From: CAIYRG01 sp035632215
GTDB taxonomy: Bacteria > Pseudomonadota > Alphaproteobacteria > Micropepsales > Micropepsaceae
Assembly (NCBI GenBank): GCA_035632215.1
Contig: DASQHF010000182.1
Coordinates: forward strand, 1-19,366
Length of the DNA stretch: 19,366 bases
Direction: 5' to 3'
In this document: positions 7,101 to 13,448 of the stretch, in pieces
Position numbering within the stretch: position 1 is the first letter of the stretch
How the letters are laid out: each line of letters starts with the position of its first letter
Program-made: the position numbers and the translations under genes
Notes under the pieces: model-generated
The model's database searches: none
Told to the model about the DNA's origin: nothing
What the model saw: the letters and a program-made list of their open reading frames with translations, nothing else

Positions 7101-8348
7101 CTACCGCGTCGCTGTCCGTGGCCAGACGACGCCCGCATCGTGGTTCGTGACCGGAGCGAGCCCCTTGTACACGAACTTCTGCAGCCGTTTTCCTTCCCAG
7201 GTCTCGGTCGTGTAGAGGTTGCCTTTGGAATCGATGGCGATCGAATGCACCCCGTAGAACTGGCCGGGCTGGCGCCCGCCATCTCCGAAAGTGGCGAGCT
7301 CGGTCAAGGTTTGGCGTTCGATGATATGCACCTTGTCGTTCATGCCGTCGGCCATGAAGATGTATTTCTGGTCCTTGTCCTTCGAGAACGCGATGTCCCA
7401 GACCGATCCCGACGCCTTGGTGTTCTTGGCGAAGAACTGTTCTTTCACGAATTTTCCTTCGGGCGTGAACACCTGAAGCCGGTCGCCGGCGCGATCGCAG
7501 ACATAGAGGAGGCGATCGTCCGACATGTTGGCGCAGTGCACCGGATTGCGGAACTGCTGCGCCGGCGGCTTGGTCGGATCATAGGCCCCGAGCGGCGTAT
7601 CGTCGGGCTTGTTGCCGTAGGCACCCCACCAGCGCTTCATCTTTCCCGTGTCGGCATCGAGCACCGCGACGCGCTTGTTCAGATAGCCGTCGGCGATATA
7701 GGCCTCGTTGGCTTTCGCATCGACAAAGATCTTCGCCGGCCGGCCGAAGCTGACTTCGTCGTTACTGCCGCCGACGAATCCGGCGACCGCGCCTTCACCT
7801 TCGCCGGCCGCGGCACCCTGCCTCCGGCGCGCGCCCTTCTTGCCCACCTGCATCAGAAATTTGCCGTCCTTGGTGAATTTGAGGATGTGCGAGTCGGGGC
7901 CGCCATTGCCGCCGATCCAGACATTGCCCTTGTAGTCGATGAAGATGCCGTGATTGCCGTCGGGCCATTCATAGCCTTCGCCCGGTCCGCCCCAGTGGCG
8001 CAAAAGATTGCCGGCCTGATCGAATTCGAGCACCGGCGGCGCGCCGGCGCAGCAATCGGCCGTCTTGAGCTCGATTCCCTTCTCCTGATCGGCCAAGGTG
8101 CCCGAGCTGCGATGGATGATCCAGACGTGGTCGTCGGTATCGACCCAGACGCCGATGGTCTGGCCGAGCACCCAGTGATTGGGCATCGGCTTCGGCCACA
8201 TCGGGTCGACTTCGAAGCGCGGCGCCTGTGGCGCGGTGGCAGCTTCGGCGACCGCCGTCTTGTCGAGCAGCTTTTCGCCGACCCCAAGCAGCGCAAGCGC
8301 GGCGACAAAGCTTCCACCGATAAGAAGATTGCGTTTCAAATGGCCCAT
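7101..8348 (-). CDS. Exported NHL-repeat beta-propeller protein
   Basis: The protein has 415 residues with an N-terminal leader (KRNLLIGGSFVAALALLGVG, possible cleavage at AEA-AT near 36), so it is exported or anchored. The body shows repeated propeller strands of the NHL/SMP-30-like type: GVWVDTDDHVWIIHRSSG, GIFIDYKGNVWIGGNGG, KIFVDAKANEAYIADGY, VHCANMSDDRLLYVCDRAGD and HSIAIDSKGNLYTTETWEG. Family relatives are annotated loosely as peptidyl-alpha-hydroxyglycine lyase-like, but no lyase activity can be claimed. An Arg/Ala/Gly-rich insert (about residues 189-208) separates two blades. The ATG at 8348 is preferred because GGAGGCGGAG precedes it closely; an in-frame ATG lies ten codons upstream. 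A TATACT at 8379-8384 could be the -10, without a clear -35. Confidence 0.78.
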   Translation of the reverse strand: MGHLKRNLLIGGSFVAALALLGVGEKLLDKTAVAEAATAPQAPRFEVDPMWPKPMPNHWVLGQTIGVWVDTDDHVWIIHRSSGTLADQEKGIELKTADCCAGAPPVLEFDQAGNLLRHWGGPGEGYEWPDGNHGIFIDYKGNVWIGGNGGPDSHILKFTKDGKFLMQVGKKGARRRQGAAAGEGEGAVAGFVGGSNDEVSFGRPAKIFVDAKANEAYIADGYLNKRVAVLDADTGKMKRWWGAYGNKPDDTPLGAYDPTKPPAQQFRNPVHCANMSDDRLLYVCDRAGDRLQVFTPEGKFVKEQFFAKNTKASGSVWDIAFSKDKDQKYIFMADGMNDKVHIIERQTLTELATFGDGGRQPGQFYGVHSIAIDSKGNLYTTETWEGKRLQKFVYKGLAPVTNHDAGVVWPRTATR

Positions 8349-8421
8349 CTCCGCCTCCCACGGAACGAAAAGCGCCACAGTATACGCCGTGGTGCGGAGC
8401 TTTCCGAGGGAGAAAGGGTCG

Positions 8422-8494
8422 TGCGCCCGGCCGGATTCGAACCAGCAACCAACGGCTTCGAAGGCCGATGCTCTATCCGTTGAGCTACGGGCGC
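8422..8494 (-). tRNA. tRNA-Arg (anticodon UCG)
   Basis: Read on the minus strand the cloverleaf is complete. The acceptor GCGCCCG pairs with CGGGCGC, the D-arm is GCTC/GAGC, the anticodon loop is CTTCGAA between TCGGC and GCCGT, and the T-arm is GCTGG-TTCGAAT-CCGGC, with discriminator A. Anticodon TCG reads CGA-family arginine codons. The outermost anticodon-stem pair (T27-T43) is a mismatch. CCA is not encoded. Confidence 0.95.
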
Positions 8495-8503
8495 GCTCTC
8501 AAG

Positions 8504-8532
8504 CGATAGCAAGGCCCTTGGGCCGGGTGCAA
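8504..8532 (-). promoter_or_regulatory. Candidate promoter of tRNA-Arg
   Basis: On the minus strand TTGCAC (8527-8532) and CTATCG (8504-8509) are 17 bases apart, resembling alphaproteobacterial housekeeping promoters. The predicted start would be only a few bases before the tRNA 5' end, which is short and lowers confidence. Confidence 0.4.
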
Positions 8533-8543
8533 CTCCGTAATGC

Positions 8544-9716
8544 TCAGCCCTGCATCAGCCGCGCGAGCTTGAACTCGCCCAAGTCGAGATGGGTTTCACC
8601 CGTCGTCGCGAGTTCTGCGAGCGCTTCGCCGATGGCGGCGGAATGCTTGAAGCCATGGCCGGAGCAGGGCGAGGCGATCAGGATACGATCGGATTGCGGA
8701 TGCGTGTCGATGACGAAACCTGCATCGCGCGTGACGGTGTAAAGACAGGCGACGGCTTTGAGGCACCTCTCCGAGAGCTGCGGCAGGCACGGAGCAACAT
8801 AGGCATGATGCATCGCACTTGCTTCCTCCGGCGCGACCCTGCGGTCGACAGTCTCGGGCGTGGTCTCGGCTTCGTACTGCTGCGTCGCGACCTTGACGCC
8901 TCCTTCGGCCCCATCGACCGCCGGGAAGCCATAGATCGCCTGCCGCGTGCCCTGAAGCTCCCAGATGAAGATCGGGCAGGCGCCGGGAAGGAAGCGTTCG
9001 ATCGGGCCGTCCACATCGAACCAGAACAGGAGCTGGCGATAGATCTTGAACAGTTTCGCGTAGCGCGAGCCGATGAGTTCCGGCAGCCAGGCGCCGGCGG
9101 TGACGATCAGCTTGTCCGCCGCATAGCGGGTCCTGTTCGTCGTAACGGTAACATCGCCGTCGGATGCCTCGAACCCCGTCACCATCTCGTTTGTGTGGAT
9201 TTCCGCATCCCGCGCAGCGGCGAGTTTCAGCTGCGCGCGGATGCATTCCTCGGGACGCAGATAGCCTGCGTCGGGCTCGTAGTATCCGATCTCGTCGTCA
9301 TGTACGCGGAAGGGCGGAAACCGTTTGCGGATCTCGCGCGCATCGATGAGCTCGTGCGCGATGCCGTATTTTTTCGCCGCCGCCACCGTGTTCTCAAAAA
9401 AGTCCGGCACGTGGAGCATCGAGGTCTTCGCCGGGCTCGAAATGATCAGCCCGCCCGTGCTGAACAGAAGCCGGCTGCCGCTCTCGCGCTCGATCTCGCG
9501 CCACAGCTCGTGCGACCGCAGAACGAGCGGCGTGTAGTGCACGCCCTCGCCGATGGCGAGCCGCGTGATCCGCGTATCGCCATGACTCGAGCCCATCGTG
9601 TGAGGCGGCGCAAACTGGTCAATGCCCAGCACTTTGTTGCCGCGACGGCTGAGCTGGTAGACCGCAGCGCTGCCCATTGCGCCCAGGCCCAGGACGATCG
9701 TGTCGTATCGCTTCAT
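8544..9716 (-). CDS. solA: FAD-dependent N-methyl amino acid oxidase (SolA / monomeric sarcosine oxidase family)
   Basis: The protein has 390 residues, the usual length for N-methyl-L-tryptophan oxidase and monomeric sarcosine oxidase. It shows the FAD dinucleotide-binding motif GLGAMGSAA (10-18), the family signature MGSSHGDTRITR (41-52), Cys324 in ACLYTVTRDAGFVID at the site of covalent flavin attachment, and the C-terminal SPCSGHGFKHSAAIG. Such enzymes oxidatively demethylate N-methyl amino acids, giving formaldehyde and H2O2, in the cytoplasm. The ATG at 9716 gives the canonical MKRYDTIVLGLG start; the in-frame ATG at 9734 lies inside a terminator stem and is unlikely. No Shine-Dalgarno is visible. 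The substrate (sarcosine, N-methyltryptophan or another) cannot be assigned, so the symbol denotes the family only. Confidence 0.82.
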   Translation of the reverse strand: MKRYDTIVLGLGAMGSAAVYQLSRRGNKVLGIDQFAPPHTMGSSHGDTRITRLAIGEGVHYTPLVLRSHELWREIERESGSRLLFSTGGLIISSPAKTSMLHVPDFFENTVAAAKKYGIAHELIDAREIRKRFPPFRVHDDEIGYYEPDAGYLRPEECIRAQLKLAAARDAEIHTNEMVTGFEASDGDVTVTTNRTRYAADKLIVTAGAWLPELIGSRYAKLFKIYRQLLFWFDVDGPIERFLPGACPIFIWELQGTRQAIYGFPAVDGAEGGVKVATQQYEAETTPETVDRRVAPEEASAMHHAYVAPCLPQLSERCLKAVACLYTVTRDAGFVIDTHPQSDRILIASPCSGHGFKHSAAIGEALAELATTGETHLDLGEFKLARLMQG

Positions 9717-9723
9717 TGGGGAG

Positions 9724-9769
9724 AAAAAATGCAAAGGCCAGCAGTCGCGTTAGCGACCACTGGCCTTGC
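9724..9769 (-). terminator. Rho-independent terminator after the DUF6152 gene
   Basis: On the minus strand AAGGCCAG and CTGGCCTT form an 8-bp stem, with an inner 5-bp stem GTCGC/GCGAC around a four-base loop. It is followed by TTTGCATTTTTTC (T-run complementary to 9724-9729). It lies 30 bases past the DUF6152 stop, and its T-run ends 7 bases before the next gene's ATG. Confidence 0.85.
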
Positions 9770-9798
9770 AGCAATGATTATCGGCAAAAACCGAGCGG

Positions 9799-10188
9799 TT
9801 AGTTCGCGCCAGCGTTCGCGTTGGCTGCGCCGTTCGGGTTGCCCTTCGTGGTCCCGTCCGGAAGCTGGACAGCCATGAACTGGCCGCCATGCGTCCCATC
9901 CTTCAACGGATGGATCGTCGCCGTGATTTTCATGCCGGGGGTAAGGGTCTTCGGAACCCAGCCTTGACGAGCAAGACCACCAGGCGCGCCCATCTCGATC
10001 GCCCACTGGTCATTGCCGACCGTCATGAGGATCCAGCTGTGCGGATTCGTCCACTGGAATTCCTTCACGGTGCCTTCCAGAGTCATCTTCTTCTCCGCGT
10101 CGAACATAGCGAAGGAGTGATGAGCAAGCGCCGGAACGGCGTACATGGCAACCGCGATGCTAGCTAAACCAAGTGCTTTGAATTTCAT
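9799..10188 (-). CDS. Small exported DUF6152 family protein
   Basis: The protein has 129 residues with a clear signal peptide (MKFKALGLASIAVAMYAVPA, cleavage after ALA). The mature protein opens with HHSFAMFDAEKKMTLEGTVK, then EFQWTNPHSWI, KTLTPGMKI and DGTHGGQFM, the conserved pattern of DUF6152. The family has no established function; its small beta-rich fold and N-terminal histidines suggest a periplasmic binding role, which is only a guess. The tail is Asn/Ala/Gly-rich (NPNGAANANAGAN), probably disordered. The ATG at 10188 fits the signal peptide and has GGAG eight bases upstream. It is transcribed divergently from a two-component system, and three 11-bp operator-like repeats overlap its candidate promoter, so it may be a target of that regulator. 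Confidence 0.8.
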   Translation of the reverse strand: MKFKALGLASIAVAMYAVPALAHHSFAMFDAEKKMTLEGTVKEFQWTNPHSWILMTVGNDQWAIEMGAPGGLARQGWVPKTLTPGMKITATIHPLKDGTHGGQFMAVQLPDGTTKGNPNGAANANAGAN

Positions 10189-10258
10189 TTTGGCGTCTCC
10201 TGACCAGTTTTCCGGCCGCCCCGAGACTCTCCACGAGCCAGCCTGCAGTAGAGAAAGC

Positions 10259-10287
10259 ATATTAACCTGCCGACTAGCTGACGCCAA
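10259..10287 (-). promoter_or_regulatory. Candidate promoter of the DUF6152 gene
   Basis: On the minus strand TTGGCG (10282-10287) and TAATAT (10259-10264) are 17 bases apart. The -35 lies inside the 11-bp repeat array, as expected for a promoter controlled by an OmpR/PhoP-type activator. The -10 is an imperfect match. Confidence 0.45.
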
Positions 10288-10308
10288 GCTGACAATAAGC
10301 TGTACGCC
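10275..10308. promoter_or_regulatory. Three 11-bp direct repeats, putative response-regulator operator
   Basis: AGCTGAC at 10276, AGCTGAC at 10287 and AGCTGTAC at 10298 are spaced exactly 11 bp apart, one helical turn. OmpR/PhoB/PhoP-type regulators bind tandem half-sites with this period. Read towards the DUF6152 gene, the nearest half-site ends about 11 bases before the candidate -10. The site sits between that gene and the regulator gene itself, so it may also serve autoregulation. Confidence 0.55.
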
Positions 10309-10379
10309 TAAGGGCTTGCGCGAGGCTGCTTTTTGGCGGTTTGCGGCACTTTCCGATAGAATTTAAGTTCTTATCTGAC

Positions 10380-10385
10380 GGAGGG
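10380..10385 (+). promoter_or_regulatory. Shine-Dalgarno that supports an ATT start
   Basis: GGAGGG is followed by five bases and then ATT CGT ATC CTG. An in-frame TGA at 10376-10378 lies just upstream, and no ATG, GTG or TTG exists between it and the conserved N-terminus. Confidence 0.65.
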
Positions 10386-10390
10386 CGGCC

Positions 10391-11044
10391 ATTCGTATCC
10401 TGCTCGTCGAGGACGATCCCGACCTCGCCCAGCGTCTGGTTTCCGGGCTTGAAGGTGCCGGATTCGTGGTCGAGCACGCGGCGGACGGCGAGACCGGGCT
10501 CGAGCTCGGACGCACCGAAGATTTCGATGCCGCGATCCTCGATCTGGGTCTTCCCGACATGCAGGGCGTAGAAGTGCTCCAGCGCTGGCGGCGCGCGGGA
10601 CGCGAGATGCCGGTCCTGATCTTGACCGCGCGCGGCAGCTGGACCGAGAAGGTCGAAGGCTTGAACGCGGGCGCCGACGATTACGTCACCAAGCCGTCAC
10701 ACGTGCAGGAGATCACCGCGCGTCTTCGCGCGCTGATGCGCCGCGCCGCGGGTACGGCCTCGCCGACGCTTTCCTACAACGACATCGTACTCTCGCCGGC
10801 ATCGGGCACGGTCACGGTTTCCGGCAAGCCGATCGACTTGACGGCGCAAGAATTCCGTATGCTGAATTATTTCATGCACCGGCAGGGGCGTATCATCTCG
10901 CAGAGCGAGCTCTTGGATCATCTCTATTCCCAGCAGGAAGACCGCGATCCCAACACGATCGAGGTCTATGTCGCGCGGCTTCGGCGCAAATTGGGGCGCG
11001 ACGCGATCAAGACCCAGCGCGGCCTCGGATACCGTCTGGGATGA
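10391..11044 (+). CDS. OmpR/PhoP-family response regulator, ATT start
   Basis: From the ATT at 10391 the protein has 217 residues, normal for this family. The receiver domain begins RILLVEDDPDLAQRL with acidic-pocket Asp8/Asp9, phospho-acceptor Asp51 in AILDLGLPD, and Lys101 in GADDYVTKPS. The C-terminal winged helix includes IDLTAQEFRMLNYFMH, SQSELLDHLYS and NTIEVYVARLRRKLGRD, ending in TQRGLGYRLG. It should bind DNA and regulate transcription after phosphorylation by the kinase encoded next (ATGA overlap at 11041). The first conventional start, GTG at 10466, would remove 25 residues including the first strand and both pocket aspartates, so I reject it. KPS replaces the commoner KPF after the lysine. 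Candidate -10 TAGAAT at 10358-10363 lacks a good -35. Confidence 0.88.
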   Translation: MRILLVEDDPDLAQRLVSGLEGAGFVVEHAADGETGLELGRTEDFDAAILDLGLPDMQGVEVLQRWRRAGREMPVLILTARGSWTEKVEGLNAGADDYVTKPSHVQEITARLRALMRRAAGTASPTLSYNDIVLSPASGTVTVSGKPIDLTAQEFRMLNYFMHRQGRIISQSELLDHLYSQQEDRDPNTIEVYVARLRRKLGRDAIKTQRGLGYRLG

Positions 11045-12396
11045 AGCGGTTTTTTTTGAGCAGCTTGCGCGCGCGCCTCGTCATCGGCGCGATCATCGGG
11101 ATCACCATCGGCGTGTCGGCGGCGGGCATCTTCATCTCGGCGCTGTTTCTGCAGCAGGCGACCGAACTCGTCGATGGGGAGATGCGCGGCCATCTCGACG
11201 AACTCGCTTCGATCGTCGACGTGGATGCTCGCGGCGAGCCCGAGCTCTACAGGCCGCTGTCCGATCCGCGCTTCAGTCAGGTCGGTTCGGGACTCTCGTG
11301 GCAGGTGAGCCGCGATGGCGCGAGCCTGATCAAGTCGACGTCGGTGAGTACGCAGGATGTGCCCGTGCCGATGGATAATCTCGGCGAAGGCGCGATGCAG
11401 AAGCTGACGCTCACCGGCCGCGATGGTCCGATGATGGTCTATGAGCGCTGGCTCACGCTTGAAGGGGCGAAGCCGCTCAGGCTCCAGGTCAATGCCGATC
11501 CGCTGATCGTGCAGAGCGTGCTTCGGACCTTCAACATCGCGCTGTTTTTCTCGCTGGGGCTCTTGGCGCTTGCGCTGACCTCGGCGGCGGCGCTTCAGGT
11601 CGGGTTTGGTCTTCAGCCGATGTCGCGACTTCGCCGCGCGCTCGCCACCATCAAATCCGGCAAGGAGGCGCGCCTGCCTCGCGCATTTCCCTCCGAAGTC
11701 CAGCCGCTCGTCGACGATTTGAACGGCATGATCGAGGTGAACAGCCAGATGGTCTTACGCGCGCGGACGCAGGCGGGCAATCTGGCGCACGCGCTCAAAA
11801 CCCCGCTCGCGGTCTTGACCGACGAAGCCTACCGGCTCGAGGGCCGCGGCGAAGCGGAATCGGCGAACGTCATCCTCCAGCAATGCCAGCGCATGCAGCG
11901 CCAGATCGACTATCAGATCGCGCGCGCCCGCGCCGCGGCTTCGCGTGCGGTACCGGGCGTGATCGCGGCCGTCGGCCCGACGGTTGCCACGATCGTCAGC
12001 GCGATGAAGCGCCTCTATGCGCCCAAGAATTTGAGCATCGAAGCAGAGATCGCCGACGATTGCATCGTCTCCTGCGATCCGATGGACTTGAACGAGATGC
12101 TCGCCAATCTCCTCGACAACGCCTGCAAATGGGCCTCGCAGACGATCGTCGTGCGCGGCACGATCGAAGGCGAGCGCGCGGTGATTGTTGTGGAGGACGA
12201 CGGTCCCGGATTGCCGGCCCATGCGATGGAGGTGGTGTTCAATATCGGCGAGCGGCTGGACGAACAGGTCCCCGGGTCGGGCCTCGGGCTTCCCATCGTG
12301 CGCGATCTCGCAGGGCTTTACGGCGGCGAGATCCGCTTGGAGCATTCCCCCCTCGGCGGTCTGAAGGCCATACTGACCCTGCCGCAAACGCGCTGA
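11041..12396 (+). CDS. PhoQ-like sensor histidine kinase
   Basis: The protein has 451 residues. A first membrane helix (about 13-38, LVIGAIIGITIGVSAAGIF), a periplasmic sensor of about 125 residues and a second helix (about 165-188, IALFFSLGLLALALTSAAA) are followed by a HAMP-like linker. The dimerisation domain has His250 in NLAHALKTPLAVL, a form typical of PhoQ-type kinases. The ATPase shows Asn360 in NEMLANLLDNACKWA, EDDGPGLP and GSGLGLPIVRDLAGLYGG. It autophosphorylates and passes phosphate to the regulator whose stop it overlaps. The start of the sensor region has several acidic residues (ELVDGEMRGHLDELASIVDV), but the ligand (Mg2+, pH, peptide or other) cannot be told. An internal-repeat palindrome follows its stop. 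Confidence 0.9.
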   Translation: MKRFFLSSLRARLVIGAIIGITIGVSAAGIFISALFLQQATELVDGEMRGHLDELASIVDVDARGEPELYRPLSDPRFSQVGSGLSWQVSRDGASLIKSTSVSTQDVPVPMDNLGEGAMQKLTLTGRDGPMMVYERWLTLEGAKPLRLQVNADPLIVQSVLRTFNIALFFSLGLLALALTSAAALQVGFGLQPMSRLRRALATIKSGKEARLPRAFPSEVQPLVDDLNGMIEVNSQMVLRARTQAGNLAHALKTPLAVLTDEAYRLEGRGEAESANVILQQCQRMQRQIDYQIARARAAASRAVPGVIAAVGPTVATIVSAMKRLYAPKNLSIEAEIADDCIVSCDPMDLNEMLANLLDNACKWASQTIVVRGTIEGERAVIVVEDDGPGLPAHAMEVVFNIGERLDEQVPGSGLGLPIVRDLAGLYGGEIRLEHSPLGGLKAILTLPQTR

Positions 12397-12404
12397 AATA
12401 GAAT

Positions 12405-12444
12405 CCCCTCGCCCCCGGAGGGGGAGAGGGCTAGGGAGAGGGGG
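12405..12444. repeat. REP-like palindrome, family B copy 1 (half unit)
   Basis: CCCCTCGCCCCCGGAGGGGG is followed by AGAGGGCTAGGGAGAGGGGG. The first part folds on itself, and the second part is the family's conserved tail. It lies nine bases past the kinase stop and probably ends that transcript. Confidence 0.75.
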
Positions 12445-12475
12445 AAATAAAACTCCAGCCTTCAAGGAGTCCGCC

Positions 12476-13312
12476 ATGAAGCCGGTCATAGGAGTGATCG
12501 CTCCGGGAGCAATGGGAAGCGCCGTTGGCATGCGTCTGGTCGAAAACGGCGCCGAGGTTTTGACCGTGCTCGAAGGCCGCAGTACGGAGAGCGCAAAGCG
12601 CGCCAAGGGAGCCGGAATGAAGGATGTCGGCGTGGCTGAGTTCGCCGGAGCCGCCATCGTTCTTTCCATCGTGCCGCCGGGAGAAGCGCTTGCACTCGCC
12701 GAATGTCTTGCGCCGGCGATGACGGAAGCCAAGCGCAAACCCATCTACATCGACTGCAATGCAGTCAGTCCGGAAACCGCCATCGCCATCGGCCGCGTCG
12801 TATCCGCGACGGGTGCGCGCTTCGTCGATGCCGGCATCATCGGCGGACCGCCCAAGGCCGATTACGCCGGGCCGGTATTCTATCTCTCGGGCGTGCACGC
12901 GCGCGACGCGATGATGCTCAAGGATTACGGGCTCGTGCCGCGCCTTCTCGATGAGAGGATCGGCACCGCGTCGGCGTTGAAAATGTCCTATGGCGGCATC
13001 ACCAAAGGGCTGACCGCGCTCGCCTCCGCAGTCATCCTTGCCGCTTCGCGCGCCGACGTCGCGCCCGCCTTGAAACGCGAGCTCAAGGAGAGCCAGCCGC
13101 AGCTTCTCGCCTGGTTCGAGCGTCAGGTGCCCTCGATGTATTCGAAAGCCTATCGCTGGGTTGCGGAAATGGAGGAGGTCTCGGAGTTCGCGCGCGAAGA
13201 CGCAGCGGCGCACGAGATGTTCCAAAGCTTCGCCGCGCTCTACACCCGCCTCGCCAAGGATTTCTCCGGTTCAAAGACCGAAATGGACACGCTGAGCAAA
13301 TTTTTTAAATAG
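12476..13312 (+). CDS. NAD(P)-binding 6-phosphogluconate/3-hydroxyisobutyrate dehydrogenase-like protein with DUF1932
   Basis: The protein has 278 residues. The N-terminal Rossmann segment IGVIAPGAMGSAVGMRL holds a GxxxPGxMG nucleotide motif in place of the plain GxGxxG. VLSIVPPGEALALAE and YIDCNAVSPETA follow the beta-hydroxyacid dehydrogenase pattern, including the substrate-loop segment VDAGIIGGPPK. The helical C-terminal part (ALKMSYGGITKGLTALASAV onwards) matches DUF1932, with a conserved Lys in the helix at the catalytic position. It probably oxidises a 3-hydroxy acid or reduces the matching aldehyde or ketone with NAD(P). The start has a strong AAGGAG six bases upstream. It stands alone between two repeats, so nothing nearby identifies the substrate. 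Confidence 0.82.
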   Translation: MKPVIGVIAPGAMGSAVGMRLVENGAEVLTVLEGRSTESAKRAKGAGMKDVGVAEFAGAAIVLSIVPPGEALALAECLAPAMTEAKRKPIYIDCNAVSPETAIAIGRVVSATGARFVDAGIIGGPPKADYAGPVFYLSGVHARDAMMLKDYGLVPRLLDERIGTASALKMSYGGITKGLTALASAVILAASRADVAPALKRELKESQPQLLAWFERQVPSMYSKAYRWVAEMEEVSEFAREDAAAHEMFQSFAALYTRLAKDFSGSKTEMDTLSKFFK

Positions 13313-13316
13313 CGGT

Positions 13317-13443
13317 CCCCCTCACCCGCGAAGAATGTCGCTTCGCTCCATTCTTCGCGACCTCTCCCCCGATAGGGGAGAGGGGAGTTGACCCTCTAAT
13401 CCCCCTCGCCCCCGTAAGGGGGAGAGGGTTAGGGAGAGGGGGT
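13317..13443. repeat. Composite REP-like repeat, family B copy 2
   Basis: Unit 1 (13317-13387) is CCCCTCACCC, a hairpin GCGAAGAATG/CATTCTTCGC, then ACCTCTCCCCC-GAT-AGGGGAGAGGGG. Unit 2 (13401-13443) is CCCCCTCGCCCCCGTAAGGG and a tail GAGAGGGTTAGGGAGAGGGG. It fills the gap between two convergent genes and could form terminating hairpins on both strands. Confidence 0.8.
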
Positions 13444-13448
13444 GCGTG

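Noticed and set aside
8179..8742. Open frame crossing the tRNA, with RPDSNQQPTASKADALSVEL
   Set aside because: This peptide is the well-known translation of a tRNA gene region; the bases form tRNA-Arg on the minus strand. The frame at 7140-8483 (+) is the same artefact combined with an antisense shadow.
9717..9734. ATG at 9734 as the start of the SolA-like gene
   Set aside because: It lies in the stem of the intrinsic terminator and adds six residues (MHFFSP) not typical before the MKRYDTIVLG start.
10466..10468. GTG as the start of the response regulator
   Set aside because: It would remove the first beta strand and the two acidic-pocket aspartates, which are clearly encoded in frame upstream.
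13317..13443. Possible CRISPR-like array of G/C-rich repeats
   Set aside because: The units are palindromic, of unequal length and without regular spacers, and no cas gene is present. They are REP-like elements.
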